In this document: in pieces, positions 8,552-17,400 of the stretch
How positions within the stretch are numbered: the first letter of the stretch is position 1
How the letters are laid out: each line of letters begins with the position of its first letter
NCBI RefSeq assembly: GCF_007859655.1
Contig: NZ_CP042304.1
Coordinates: 4,032,501 to 4,096,500 of the forward strand
From: Devosia ginsengisoli
GTDB taxonomy: Bacteria; Pseudomonadota; Alphaproteobacteria; Rhizobiales; Devosiaceae
Length of the DNA stretch: 64,000 nt
Direction: 5' to 3'
The notes under the pieces: generated by a model
What the model saw: the letters and a program-made list of their open reading frames with translations, nothing else
Databases searched by the model: none
Told to the model about the DNA's origin: nothing
Made by a program: the position numbers and the translations under genes

Positions 8552-9788
8552 ACGCGCCGATCAGGACCCTGCCATGACCATCCAGACCAAATTCAGCCGC
8601 CTCGGCACCGATAACGCGCCTGGGCAGGAGGTTCGTCACGCCTCCGGCAGCGTCGAATCCTTGCTGCGCGGCGACAAGCTCGCCGGGCGCCCGGTCGACT
8701 TCTCCCACGGCGATGTCGACGCTTTTACCCCCACTCCCGGATCGTTCGAGGCGTTCTCGGCGGGTGTCGCGGCGGGCGGAAGGCAGGCCTATACCGAATA
8801 TCGGGGCGATATGGGCATTCGCGAAGAGCTGGCGGAGCGCCTTGCTGCCTTCACCGGCGCGCCCGTTGACGGCCGCGAGGGGATGATCATCACCCCCGGC
8901 ACCCAGGGTGCACTGTTCCTGGCCGTCGCGTCGACGGTTTCGCGCGGCGACAAGGTCGCGATCGTGCAGCCGGACTACTTTGCCAATCGTAAGCTGGTGG
9001 AATTCCTCGAAGGGGAAATGCTGCCAGTTCGCCTGAACTATATGACGACCGAAGGGCGGGCAGGACTTGATCTCGGCCAACTGGAAGATGCCTTCAAGGC
9101 CGGCGCCAGGGTCCTGCTTTTCTCCAACCCCAACAATCCGGTTGGCGTCATCTATTCCCGCGCCGAGATCGAGACGATCGCCGCGCTGGCCCGGAAATAT
9201 GGCGCGACGGTCATCGTCGACCAGCTCTATTCCCGGCTGCTCTATGCGGGTGCGCCCTATACCCATTTCCGGGCCCAGGCGGTGGACGCGGAAAATGTCG
9301 TCACCATCATGGGGCCGTCCAAGACGGAGTCCCTGAGCGGCTACCGGCTCGGCGTCGCCTTTGGGTCGCGGCAGATCATCAGTCGCATGGAAAAGCTCCA
9401 GGCCATCGTCTCGCTGCGCGCCGGTGGCTACAGCCAGGCGGTGCTGCACACCTGGTTCAACGAACCCCAAGGCTGGATGGAGCAGCGCATAAGCGCGCAT
9501 CAGGTCATTCGCGACGACCTGCTGAACGTGTTCCGCAGCACCGAGGGCATCGCCGTGCGCACGAGCGAAGCGGGAAGCTACATCTTTCCCGGCCTTCCCG
9601 AGCTTGTGGTATCGGGCGGTGATTTCGTCCGCATCCTGCGCCTGCAGGCCGACGTGACCGTAACGCCGGGCACTGAGTTCGCCCCGTTCTCCGGCAACAG
9701 TGTCCGCCTCAATTTCTCGCAGGACCATGCCGCCGCCGTTGCGGCGAGCGAGCGCCTCGTCGCACTCGTCGAGCGCTACCGCGCATGA
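8541..9788 (+). CDS. PLP-dependent aminotransferase, class I/II fold
   Basis: Pyridoxal-phosphate aminotransferase. The PLP lysine is in SKTESLSGYRLG, which matches the S(F/L)SK-T-x-x-x-x-G-x-R-x-G signature of fold-type I enzymes. SNPNNPVGVIYS is the family's NPNNPTG-type motif, and VDQLYSRL carries the Asp that pairs with the pyridine nitrogen. I choose the ATG at 8541 (415 residues), which has GGGAAG about 8 bases upstream and overlaps hyuB by 11 bases; 8574 is a second possible start. Next to hydantoinase genes it probably moves or removes the amino group of the ring-opened product. The next gene overlaps by 4 bases. Confidence 0.88.
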   Translation: MLSERADQDPAMTIQTKFSRLGTDNAPGQEVRHASGSVESLLRGDKLAGRPVDFSHGDVDAFTPTPGSFEAFSAGVAAGGRQAYTEYRGDMGIREELAERLAAFTGAPVDGREGMIITPGTQGALFLAVASTVSRGDKVAIVQPDYFANRKLVEFLEGEMLPVRLNYMTTEGRAGLDLGQLEDAFKAGARVLLFSNPNNPVGVIYSRAEIETIAALARKYGATVIVDQLYSRLLYAGAPYTHFRAQAVDAENVVTIMGPSKTESLSGYRLGVAFGSRQIISRMEKLQAIVSLRAGGYSQAVLHTWFNEPQGWMEQRISAHQVIRDDLLNVFRSTEGIAVRTSEAGSYIFPGLPELVVSGGDFVRILRLQADVTVTPGTEFAPFSGNSVRLNFSQDHAAAVAASERLVALVERYRA

Positions 9789-10219
9789 CCGGGGCTCGCG
9801 CCGGCGAGGGAATGCCGCTCCCCCAGGGTCTATACCGGCCGGCCGTGCGGCACGGGACGCTGATCTTCACGGCCGGCATGACACCGCGCCTCGATGGCGT
9901 GCTGAAATATGTCGGCCCGGTCACCGCCGACGCGAACCCGCTCGACTGGCGTGATGCGGTCGTCCTGGCCTGCCGCAACGCGCTCTCGGCGGCCCAGGGC
10001 CAACTCGCGGCGGGCGAGCGCCTTTCCGGCGTCCTGAGCCTCACCGTCTACATCGCCGCCGAAGCCGGGTTTGCCGCGCATTCGCAACTGGCCGATTTCG
10101 CGTCCGAGTTTCTGCAATCGGAACTCGGCGCCGCCGGCATCGGCAGCCGAGCCGCCGTGGGCGTAGCCACCTTGCCCGGCAACGCACCGGTCGAGATCCA
10201 ACTGATCGCTTCCATATGA
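9785..10219 (+). CDS. RidA family protein (YjgF/YER057c/UK114)
   Basis: 144-residue member of the Rid family, enamine/imine deaminases that clear reactive intermediates released by PLP enzymes or act on cyclic imines. Features are GLYRPAVRHGTLIFTAGMTP near the start, the central ACRNALSAAQGQLAAGERL and the C-terminal LPGNAPVEIQLIASI. The G-x-G-N-A-P-V-E-I-x ending is shared with Rid relatives, though the canonical Arg of RidA is placed in a variable stretch here, so it may belong to a Rid4-7 type subgroup. The ATGA overlap with the aminotransferase gene supports a functional pairing. It is the last gene of this operon. Confidence 0.85.
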   Translation: MTGARAGEGMPLPQGLYRPAVRHGTLIFTAGMTPRLDGVLKYVGPVTADANPLDWRDAVVLACRNALSAAQGQLAAGERLSGVLSLTVYIAAEAGFAAHSQLADFASEFLQSELGAAGIGSRAAVGVATLPGNAPVEIQLIASI

Positions 10220-10352
10220 AGGCTTGCGGCAGCAAGACGGGCATCGACCGGTTGGCCGATGCATCACCGCACTATTCCGTCGCCATCGGCCCCACCTCCG
10301 GCAGCTCCCGCTACGAATACCCTTGGACCGACTTCTCGTTCACATCAGCTAT

Positions 10353-10369
10353 TGCTTAAATGGCAAGCA
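10353..10369 (+). promoter_or_regulatory. Possible NtrC-type activator site
   Basis: TGCTTAAATGGCAAGCA is a 17-base imperfect palindrome with TGCTT/AAGCA arms. It keeps the outer TGC-N11-GCA of NtrC binding sites (consensus of the type TGCACTAAAATGGTGCA). It lies about 130 bases upstream of the sigma-54 promoter, the usual enhancer distance. The palindrome is seen; the link to NtrC is inference. Confidence 0.4.
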
Positions 10370-10483
10370 CTAAGCTCCATTGCGCCTAATATTTAGGCTA
10401 CGCTCCTGCCGCCGTCACACTAGCCTCACCCGAAGCATATCAAAAATACATTACAATCAGAGGCTTGGCTGGCGAAACGGGGC

Positions 10484-10499
10484 TGGCACGGCCTTTGCA
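10484..10499 (+). promoter_or_regulatory. Sigma-54 (RpoN) promoter of urtA
   Basis: TGGCACG at 10484-10490, four bases, then TTGCA at 10495-10499 is a full match to the -24/-12 consensus TGGCACG-N4-TTGC(A/T). The GG and GC dinucleotides have the required spacing. Transcription should begin near 10510, about 30 bases before the urtA ATG. This places urea uptake and urease under nitrogen control by RpoN and an enhancer protein such as NtrC. Confidence 0.88.
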
Positions 10500-10540
10500 A
10501 TATCTCCGACGGTGCAAACACACATCTGTCGGAGGTAAAC

Positions 10541-11848
10541 ATGACAGTAGGAAACCGCGCAATTGCGGGGCTGGGGCTGGGCGTGGCTATGACGATGGGC
10601 GCGATTGCCGGTCCGGCATCCGCCCAGGACGAGACCATCAAGGTCGGCGTGCTGCATTCGCTTTCGGGCACGATGGCCATTTCCGAAACCACGCTCAAGG
10701 ACACGATGCTGTTCCTGATCGACGAGCAGAACAAGAAGGGCGGCCTGCTCGGCAAGCAGCTTGAGGCCGTCGTGGTCGATCCGGCCTCCGATTGGCCGCT
10801 CTTTGCCGAAAAGGCCCGCGAGCTGATCGAAGTCAACGGCGTGGCCGCCGTGTTCGGCTGCTGGACCTCGTCCTCGCGCAAGTCGGTCCTGCCGGTCTTC
10901 GAGGAACTGAACTCGATCCTGTTCTACCCCGTGCAATACGAGGGCGAAGAGAGCCAGCGCAACGTGTTCTACACCGGCGCTGCTCCCAACCAGCAGGCCA
11001 TTCCGGCCGTCGATTACCTGATGGAAAACGAAGGCGTCGAGCGCTGGGTTCTGGCCGGCACCGACTATGTCTATCCGCAGACCACCAATAAGATTCTCGA
11101 GCAATACCTGCTCGACCACGGCGTTGCCGCCGAAGACATCATGATCAATTACACGCCCTTCGGTCATTCCGACTGGCAGACCATCGTCTCCGACATCAAG
11201 ACCTTCGGCTCGACAGGCAAAAAGACCGCGGTAGTCTCGACCATCAACGGCGACGCCAATGTGCCCTTCTACAAGGAACTCGCCAACCAGGGCATCAAGG
11301 CCGAGGATATCCCGGTCGTCGCCTTCTCGGTCGGTGAGGAGGAACTCGCCGGCTTCGACACCACGCCGCTGGTTGGGCACTTAGCCGCCTGGAACTATTT
11401 CCAGTCCGGCGACACCCCGGAAAACGAAGCCTTCATCTCCGCCTGGCAGACATTCATGGGCAATCCGGACAAGGTGACCAACGATCCGATGGAAGCCACG
11501 GTTATCGGCTTCAACCTCTGGGTCCAGGCCGTCGAAAAGGCCGGCACCACCGATACCGATGCCGTGCTCGACGCCATCATCGGCCTCGAAACCCCGAACC
11601 TGACCGGCGGCATCGCCAAGATGCTCCCCAACCACCACCTGACCAAGCCGGTGCTGATCGGCGAAATCCAGGCCGATGGGCAGTTCGAGGTGGTGTCGGA
11701 ATCCGATCTGGTCCCCGGCGACGCCTGGTCCGACTTCCTGCCCGAATCCAAGGTCATCGAGGCCGATTGGACCGCCCCGATCTCCTGCGGCAACTACAAT
11801 ACCGAAACCAAGACCTGCGGCGGCTCCGAAGTCGCGGCGGCGCAGTAG
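10541..11848 (+). CDS. urtA: Urea ABC transporter substrate-binding protein
   Basis: 435-residue periplasmic urea-binding protein of the branched-chain-amino-acid-type (HAAT) family. A signal peptide covers about the first 29 residues, ending at ASAQDE. The mature N terminus IKVGVLHSLSGTMAISE and FGCWTSSSRKSVLPVFE are typical of UrtA and AmiC-like proteins. The C terminus has CGNYNTETKTCGG with two Cys. The start has a strong GGAGG site. It is the first gene of urtABCDE and is separated from urtB by a 72-base palindromic repeat that may keep its mRNA level above that of the permease genes. Confidence 0.95.
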   Translation: MTVGNRAIAGLGLGVAMTMGAIAGPASAQDETIKVGVLHSLSGTMAISETTLKDTMLFLIDEQNKKGGLLGKQLEAVVVDPASDWPLFAEKARELIEVNGVAAVFGCWTSSSRKSVLPVFEELNSILFYPVQYEGEESQRNVFYTGAAPNQQAIPAVDYLMENEGVERWVLAGTDYVYPQTTNKILEQYLLDHGVAAEDIMINYTPFGHSDWQTIVSDIKTFGSTGKKTAVVSTINGDANVPFYKELANQGIKAEDIPVVAFSVGEEELAGFDTTPLVGHLAAWNYFQSGDTPENEAFISAWQTFMGNPDKVTNDPMEATVIGFNLWVQAVEKAGTTDTDAVLDAIIGLETPNLTGGIAKMLPNHHLTKPVLIGEIQADGQFEVVSESDLVPGDAWSDFLPESKVIEADWTAPISCGNYNTETKTCGGSEVAAAQ

Positions 11849-11910
11849 TCGCCAACTGAATGCGAGGACGGCCTCGGCCGCCCTCGCCACCGAAGCATCC
11901 ACACCTACGA

Positions 11911-11982
11911 TGTCACCCCGGCCTTGAGCCGGGGCCCATCCCGAGATCTCAGGATGGATCCCGGCTCAAGGCCGGGATGACA
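11911..11982 (+). repeat. 72-base REP-like palindrome between urtA and urtB
   Basis: Two 31-base arms (11911-11941 and 11952-11982) pair with only three mismatches around a 10-base centre that itself holds GAGATCTC. The core, CCGGCCTTGAGCCGGG with GATGACA-type ends, is a dispersed palindrome style common in Hyphomicrobiales genomes. On RNA it would fold into a long hairpin directly after the binding-protein gene. It shows no coding potential. Confidence 0.85.
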
Positions 11983-12010
11983 CCGAGTTTCTGATCAGAC
12001 CGGGGCCACC

Positions 12011-13630
12011 ATGAAGTTCCTCATTCATCTCATCACCCTGATGATGATCATAAGTGTCGCCACCCCGGCCCACGCCCAGCTTGCCGATGCCGCACTCGCC
12101 CCGCTTGTCGACGCCCTCGCTCCCGGCAGCTTCAAAGACAGAGAGGCCGCCATCGGCAACCTCGTCGCATCAGGCGATCCACGCGTTGTCCCCGTGCTCG
12201 AAACACTGCTCGAGGGCGAACTCTATTTCGATGAAGCCAGTGGCAGGGTGGTCTTCACGTCGGCCTCGGGCGGTAAGGGCAACATCACCGACCCCATCAC
12301 CGGCACCGACCTGCCCGACCTCACCGAAGACGGCCTCGACAAGGTCAAGGTCAATAACAGCCTGCGCCGCGTGCTGCGCACCGCCATCGGCCAGATGACC
12401 CTGCTCAGCGAAGACAGAAACGTGCGCCTCTCGGCCGCCCAGTCCGTCCTGCGCGACGCCGATCCGGCCCAGCTCGAACTGCTCGACAGCGCCATATCCG
12501 CCGAAACCGACGCCACTATCGGACGCGTCATGGAACAGGCCCGCGCCGTCATCCTGCTCAAGTCGCCCGATGCCTCGGTCGAGGACAAGGCTGCGGCCGT
12601 CCCAATCGTTCTGGCCATTGGCGGGCGCGATGCCCTCAATACGCTCACATCAGCCCTGGCCAATGCCCCCGACGAGATCAGGCCCACCATCCAATCCGCC
12701 ATCGACGGGCTGGCCCGCGACCGCGCCGCCTGGGACGTGGCGCAGAATGTCTGGTTCGGCATTTCGCTCGGCTCGGTGCTGCTCCTCGCCGCTATCGGGC
12801 TCGCCATCACCTTCGGCGTCATGGGCGTCATCAACATGGCCCATGGCGAAATGGTCATGCTGGGCGCCTATGCCACCTTCGTCGTGCAGGAGATAATCCG
12901 CCAGAACGCGCCCGGCCTGTTCGACTGGTCGCTGGCCATCGCCCTGCCCATGGCCTTTCTGTTCACCTTCCTTGTCGGCGTGGCCATCGAGCGTGGCGTC
13001 ATCCGCTTTCTCTATGGCAGGCCACTCGAAACCCTGCTGGCCACCTGGGGCCTCTCGCTGATCATCCAGCAGGCAGTGCAACGCATCTTCACCGCCAATA
13101 TCCGCGAAGTCGGCAATCCGAGCTGGATGTCCGGCTCCTTCGAGCTCGGCGGCCTCGCCATCACCTGGAACCGATTCTACATCGTCATCTTCGCGCTGAT
13201 CGTGTTTCTCGCTCTGCTGCTGGTGCTCAAATACACCGCCATCGGCCTGCATATGCGTGCCGTCACGCAGAACCGTCGTATGGCCTCATCAATGGGCATC
13301 CGCACCCCGCTGGTCGATGCCATGACCTTCGGCCTCGGCTCCGGCATTGCCGGACTCGCCGGCGTGGCCCTGAGCCAGATCGGCAATGTCTCGCCCAATC
13401 TGGGCCAGGGCTACATCATCGACAGCTTCATGGTCGTGGTCTTCGGCGGCGTGGGCAATCTGTGGGGCACGCTGGTCGGCGCCCTGACGCTGGGCATCGC
13501 CAACAAGTTCATCGAGCCCTATGCCGGCGCCGTTCTGGGCAAGATCATCATCCTCGTCCTCATCATCCTCTTCATCCAGCGCCGTCCCCGCGGCCTCTTC
13601 GCGCTCAAGGGACGCTCGATCGAAGCATGA
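12011..13630 (+). CDS. urtB: Urea ABC transporter permease UrtB
   Basis: 539-residue permease of the LivH type with the long N-terminal extension typical of UrtB. Residues 1-22 are a signal peptide ending AHA, about 24-240 form a soluble, HEAT-like extracytoplasmic part, and the LivH-like membrane domain runs from about 250. The membrane domain contains GVMGVINMAHGEMVMLGAY, the usual LivH signature region, and IDSFMVVVFGGVGNLWGT near the end. The last codon overlaps the urtC start (ATGA). Length agrees with UrtB of other bacteria (520-550). Confidence 0.94.
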   Translation: MKFLIHLITLMMIISVATPAHAQLADAALAPLVDALAPGSFKDREAAIGNLVASGDPRVVPVLETLLEGELYFDEASGRVVFTSASGGKGNITDPITGTDLPDLTEDGLDKVKVNNSLRRVLRTAIGQMTLLSEDRNVRLSAAQSVLRDADPAQLELLDSAISAETDATIGRVMEQARAVILLKSPDASVEDKAAAVPIVLAIGGRDALNTLTSALANAPDEIRPTIQSAIDGLARDRAAWDVAQNVWFGISLGSVLLLAAIGLAITFGVMGVINMAHGEMVMLGAYATFVVQEIIRQNAPGLFDWSLAIALPMAFLFTFLVGVAIERGVIRFLYGRPLETLLATWGLSLIIQQAVQRIFTANIREVGNPSWMSGSFELGGLAITWNRFYIVIFALIVFLALLLVLKYTAIGLHMRAVTQNRRMASSMGIRTPLVDAMTFGLGSGIAGLAGVALSQIGNVSPNLGQGYIIDSFMVVVFGGVGNLWGTLVGALTLGIANKFIEPYAGAVLGKIIILVLIILFIQRRPRGLFALKGRSIEA

Positions 13631-14793
13631 TTACCCAGGCCCTCTTCCGCGCTCTCGATAAGAAAGCCATCTGGCTCGTCGCCATCATGCTGCTTGCCGC
13701 TATCGCCGTGCCGGCCTCGAACCTGCTGCTGCCATCAGGCCATCCGCTGCGCCTGCCCAATTACGCCGTCCCGCTCTTCGGCAAATACCTGACCTACGCC
13801 ATGCTCGCCCTCGCGCTCGATCTGGTCTGGGGCTATTGCGGCATTCTCTCGCTCGGCCACGGCGCCTTCTTCGCCATCGGCGGCTATGCCATGGGCATGT
13901 ATCTCATGCGCCAGATCGGCACGCGCGGCGTCTATGCCAATCCGGTCCTGCCCGATTTCATGGTCTTCCTGAACTGGAAGGAACTGCCCTGGTACTGGCT
14001 CGGCATGGACAATTTCTGGTTCGCCATGCTGATGGTGATCGTCGTGCCGGGCCTGCTCGCCTTCGTCTTCGGCTTCCTGGCCTTCCGCAGCCGCGTCACC
14101 GGCGTCTATCTCTCCATCATCACCCAGGCCATGACCTATGCCCTGCTGCTGGCCTTCTTCCGCAACGATATGGGCTTTGGCGGCAATAACGGGCTGACCG
14201 ACTTCAAGGACATCCTCGGCGCCCCGGTTCAGGCCACCACGACCCGCGCGGCCCTCTTCGCCGCCTCTGCCATCGCTCTGGCGCTTGCGGTTCTGGCCTG
14301 TTCTGTCATCGTCAATTCCAAGCTCGGCAAGGTCATGGTCGCCGTGCGCGATGCCGAGAGCCGCACGCGCTTCCTGGGCTATCGCGTCGAATATGTGAAG
14401 CTCTTCGCCTTCGTCGTCTCGGCCATCATCGCCGGCATTGCCGGGGCGCTCTATGTCCCCCAGGTCGGCATCATCAACCCGTCCGAATTCGAGCCGGCCA
14501 ATTCCATCGAAGTGGTCATCTGGACCGCCGTCGGCGGCCGCGGCACCATTGTCGGGCCGATCATCGGCGGCATCCTCGTGAATGTGGGGAAATCCTATTT
14601 CACCGGCGCTTTCCCCGAATACTGGCTCTTCGCCCTCGGCGCGCTTTTCGTCGTGACGACGCTCTTCCTGCCCAAGGGCATTGTCGGCCTCATCGGCCAG
14701 TACCGCGCCGCCACGACCAGGCGCGAGCAGCACGCGCCGACCCCGAAACAGATCGAAGCCGGTACCGATCCCCAACCCAATCCGGCGGAGTAG
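13627..14793 (+). CDS. urtC: Urea ABC transporter permease UrtC
   Basis: 388-residue LivM-type permease, partner of UrtB. About ten hydrophobic segments are visible. Family landmarks are LDLVWGYCGILSLGHGAFFAIGGY-type sequence near residue 65-85 and the later IWTAVGGRGTIVGPIIGG. The start chosen at 13627 overlaps the urtB stop in an ATGA, the pattern seen along this operon; a longer upstream frame would lie within urtB and is not needed. The C-terminal 30 residues are polar and proline-rich and probably cytoplasmic. Confidence 0.94.
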   Translation: MITQALFRALDKKAIWLVAIMLLAAIAVPASNLLLPSGHPLRLPNYAVPLFGKYLTYAMLALALDLVWGYCGILSLGHGAFFAIGGYAMGMYLMRQIGTRGVYANPVLPDFMVFLNWKELPWYWLGMDNFWFAMLMVIVVPGLLAFVFGFLAFRSRVTGVYLSIITQAMTYALLLAFFRNDMGFGGNNGLTDFKDILGAPVQATTTRAALFAASAIALALAVLACSVIVNSKLGKVMVAVRDAESRTRFLGYRVEYVKLFAFVVSAIIAGIAGALYVPQVGIINPSEFEPANSIEVVIWTAVGGRGTIVGPIIGGILVNVGKSYFTGAFPEYWLFALGALFVVTTLFLPKGIVGLIGQYRAATTRREQHAPTPKQIEAGTDPQPNPAE

Positions 14794-14796
14794 CAA

Positions 14797-15546
14797 ATGA
14801 CCGACAAGACCGGCACCATGCTCTATCTCGACGGCGTCTCCGTCGCCTTCGATGGCTTCAAGGCCATCAACAACCTCTCCATCATCGTCCACCCCGCCGA
14901 AATGCTGGCCATTATCGGCCCCAATGGCGCGGGCAAGACCACGATGATGGACATCATCACCGGCAAGACCCGCCCCGATGATGGCCAGGTTCTGTTCGAC
15001 GGCCGCACCGACCTCACCAGATTGGACGAAGCTGCCATCGCCAATCTCGGCATCGGCCGCAAGTTCCAGAAGCCCACGGTCTTTGAGTCCCACACCGTCT
15101 GGGACAATATCGAGATGGCACTGAAAAAGCCACGCGGCGTCTTCGCCACCCTGTTCTACACGGCCGACGCGGCCGACAACGCCCGCATCACCGAAATCCT
15201 CGAAACCGTGCGCCTGCTCAATCGCAGGGACGACTATGCCGCCAATCTCAGCCACGGCCAGAAGCAGTGGCTCGAAATCGGCATGCTGCTGGCGCAGGAC
15301 CCAAAACTCCTGCTGGTCGACGAACCCGTCGCCGGCATGACCGATGCCGAAACCGTCGAGACCGCCAAGCTGCTCAAGCACATCGCCCAGACCCGCTCGG
15401 TGGTCGTCGTCGAACACGACATGAGCTTCGTTCGCGAACTCGGCTCCCGCGTCACCTGCCTCGCCGAGGGCTCGGTCCTCGCCGAGGGCAGCCTCGACCA
15501 GGTCAGCGCCAATCCCGTGGTCATCGAAAGGTATCTCGGACGATGA
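14797..15546 (+). CDS. urtD: Urea ABC transporter ATP-binding protein UrtD
   Basis: 249-residue ATPase of the LivG type. Walker A is GPNGAGKTT near residue 46, followed by MDIITGKTRPDDG. The signature is LSHGQKQWLEIGMLL, with LSHGQ instead of LSGGQ as is normal for UrtD, and Walker B is LLLVDEPVAGMT. It follows urtC after three bases and overlaps urtE by ATGA. It pairs with UrtE to energise urea import. Confidence 0.94.
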   Translation: MTDKTGTMLYLDGVSVAFDGFKAINNLSIIVHPAEMLAIIGPNGAGKTTMMDIITGKTRPDDGQVLFDGRTDLTRLDEAAIANLGIGRKFQKPTVFESHTVWDNIEMALKKPRGVFATLFYTADAADNARITEILETVRLLNRRDDYAANLSHGQKQWLEIGMLLAQDPKLLLVDEPVAGMTDAETVETAKLLKHIAQTRSVVVVEHDMSFVRELGSRVTCLAEGSVLAEGSLDQVSANPVVIERYLGR

Positions 15547-16247
15547 GTGCCACCCTCACCATCAACGCCATCGACCTGCATTACGGCGCCGCCCAGGCGC
15601 TGAAATCGGTCTCCATCACCTGCAAGCCGGGCCGCATCACCGCAGTTCTAGGCCGCAACGGCGTCGGCAAGTCCTCGACCCTGCGCGCCATCACCGGCAT
15701 CAACACTATCACCGCCGGCGACATAACCTTCGGTGACGAAGTCCTGGGCAAGGCCCCACCCTACAGGCGCGCCCGCATGGGCCTGGGCTATGTCCCGCAG
15801 GGCCGGGAAATCTTTCCGCTGCTCACGGTCCGGGAAAATCTCGAAACCGGCTATGCCGGGCTCAAACGCGCCGACCGGACCATTCCCGCCTACATCTTCG
15901 AACTGTTCCCCGTGCTCAAGTCCATGCTGGGCCGGCGCGGCGGTGACCTCTCGGGTGGCCAGCAACAGCAATTGGCCATCGGCCGTGCGCTGGTCACCCG
16001 ACCCAGGGTGCTGGTGCTCGATGAACCCACCGAGGGCATCCAGCCATCCATCATCAAGGATATCGGCCGCGCCCTGCAATTCCTGCGCGACGAGAAGGGC
16101 ATGACCATCCTGCTGGTCGAGCAATTTCTGGACTTCTGCAGGGAAATCGCTGACGATATCTATGTGATGGACCGTGGCGAAATTCAGCATGCCGGTGTCG
16201 CCAGCGATCTCGACCGACCCGACATTCGCCGCCACCTGATGGTATGA
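15543..16247 (+). CDS. urtE: Urea ABC transporter ATP-binding protein UrtE
   Basis: 234-residue ATPase of the LivF type. Walker A is GRNGVGKSS, the signature is LSGGQQQQLAIGRAL and Walker B is VLVLDEPTEGIQPS. GLGYVPQGREIFPLLTV between them is a LivF/UrtE hallmark. The start at 15543 overlaps the urtD stop by an ATGA and gives the expected 230-residue length. It ends one base before the ureD start codon, so the transporter and urease genes form a single operon. Confidence 0.94.
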   Translation: MSATLTINAIDLHYGAAQALKSVSITCKPGRITAVLGRNGVGKSSTLRAITGINTITAGDITFGDEVLGKAPPYRRARMGLGYVPQGREIFPLLTVRENLETGYAGLKRADRTIPAYIFELFPVLKSMLGRRGGDLSGGQQQQLAIGRALVTRPRVLVLDEPTEGIQPSIIKDIGRALQFLRDEKGMTILLVEQFLDFCREIADDIYVMDRGEIQHAGVASDLDRPDIRRHLMV

Positions 16248-16248
16248 A

Positions 16249-17079
16249 TTGAGCACCGCTCTCGCTTTTGCCGCCCCTCCCGTAATGCAGCGTGCGCGCG
16301 GCGTGGGCCGCATCGCGACCAAGCTACGCGAAGGCGTCAGTGTCATCGATACGCTCTATCAGGATGGCTGCGCCAAGATCCGCCTGCCCAATACCCACAG
16401 CCATGCGCTCGAAGCCGTACTGATCAACACCGCTGGGGGCCTGACGGGCGGCGATCACCTGCAATGGCAGGCCAAGGCCGCGTCCGGCGGCGCCATGGTG
16501 CTGACCACCCAGGCCTGCGAGCGGATTTACCGCTCAACGGGCGCTGTAGCGCGGGTCCACACCCGGCTCGAAGTCGGCGCGGACGGCCATCTCGACTGGC
16601 TGCCGCAGGAGACCATCCTGTTCGGTGCCAGCCGGCTTGACCGCCAGATCGAGATCGATCTGGCGCCGGGTGCCACCGTGACCGCCGTCGAGGTCGTATT
16701 GCTGGGCCGCGACGCGATGGGCGAAGTGGCCGCCGACGCCTATCTGCGCGACAACTGGCGTATCCGCCGCGATGGGCGGCTGATCCACGCCGAAGCAACC
16801 CTGCTTGATGGCGAAGGAAACGAGCGCCACGCCATCTCATTGCTGGACGGAGCGCGCGCCTTCGCCACCATCGTCCATATTGGTCCGCTGGCGGCGACCC
16901 TGCTCGACAGCGTGCGCGCCTTGATGCCCGTCGATGGGCGCATCGCCGCCAGCGCCACGGGCGAACGCCTGGTGGTGCGCGCCTTGGCCAGCTCGGGGCT
17001 CGCCCTGCGCCGCATGATCGTTCCCGTTCTCACCGAACTCGCAGGGGCAGGCCGCCTGCCGCGCCTCTGGCATCTCTGA
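16249..17079 (+). CDS. ureD: Urease accessory protein UreD (UreH)
   Basis: 276-residue urease chaperone that binds apo-urease with UreF and UreG during nickel insertion. Recognisable blocks are [20 protein letters not shown] with TGGD after it, [11 protein letters not shown] and the central [18 protein letters not shown]. The frame begins with a TTG one base after the urtE stop; an ATG at 16285 ([10 protein letters not shown]) is an alternative that would remove 12 residues. Given the tight junction, either could be translated by coupling. It heads the ureDABCEFG part of the operon. Confidence 0.92.
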   Translation: MSTALAFAAPPVMQRARGVGRIATKLREGVSVIDTLYQDGCAKIRLPNTHSHALEAVLINTAGGLTGGDHLQWQAKAASGGAMVLTTQACERIYRSTGAVARVHTRLEVGADGHLDWLPQETILFGASRLDRQIEIDLAPGATVTAVEVVLLGRDAMGEVAADAYLRDNWRIRRDGRLIHAEATLLDGEGNERHAISLLDGARAFATIVHIGPLAATLLDSVRALMPVDGRIAASATGERLVVRALASSGLALRRMIVPVLTELAGAGRLPRLWHL

Positions 17080-17093
17080 ACCAGGATGACCGC

Positions 17094-17396
17094 ATGAACC
17101 TGACGCCGCGCGAAAAAGACAAATTGCTGATCTCGATGGCGGCCATCGTCGCGCGCCGGCGGCTCGAGCGCGGGGTGAAACTCAATCATCCCGAGGCCAT
17201 CGCGCTGATCACCGATTTCGTGGTGGAGGGCGCCCGCGACGGCCGGCCGGTGGCCGAGCTGATGGAGGCAGGCGCCCATGTCATCACCCGTGATCAGGTC
17301 ATGCAGGGGATCGCCGAAATGATCGCCGATATCCAGGTCGAAGCCACTTTTCCCGACGGCACCAAGCTGGTGACAGTGCACCAGCCCATCAGGTGA
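17094..17396 (+). CDS. ureA: Urease subunit gamma
   Basis: 100-residue gamma subunit of urease (urea to ammonia and carbamate). [27 protein letters not shown] start, [21 protein letters not shown] and the end [15 protein letters not shown] are diagnostic, and 100 residues is the family length. It lies 14 bases after ureD and 4 before ureB. Confidence 0.97.
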   Translation: MNLTPREKDKLLISMAAIVARRRLERGVKLNHPEAIALITDFVVEGARDGRPVAELMEAGAHVITRDQVMQGIAEMIADIQVEATFPDGTKLVTVHQPIR

Positions 17397-17400
17397 CCCC

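Larger units (their letters stand above)
10220..10540 (+). promoter_or_regulatory. 321-base control region before the urea uptake/urease operon
   Basis: No convincing gene lies in this gap. From about 10340 to 10470 it becomes AT-richer than its surroundings, as expected of a regulatory region. It holds a possible NtrC site (10353-10369), a sigma-54 promoter (10484-10499) and the urtA ribosome site GGAGG directly before the ATG at 10541. I see no terminator with a T run for the preceding operon. Confidence 0.6.

Noticed and set aside
13735-15417. 560-residue minus-strand frame opposite urtC/urtD
   Set aside because: Mirror of strongly coding plus-strand genes with complete UrtC and UrtD motifs; the minus-strand translation has no membrane or domain pattern.
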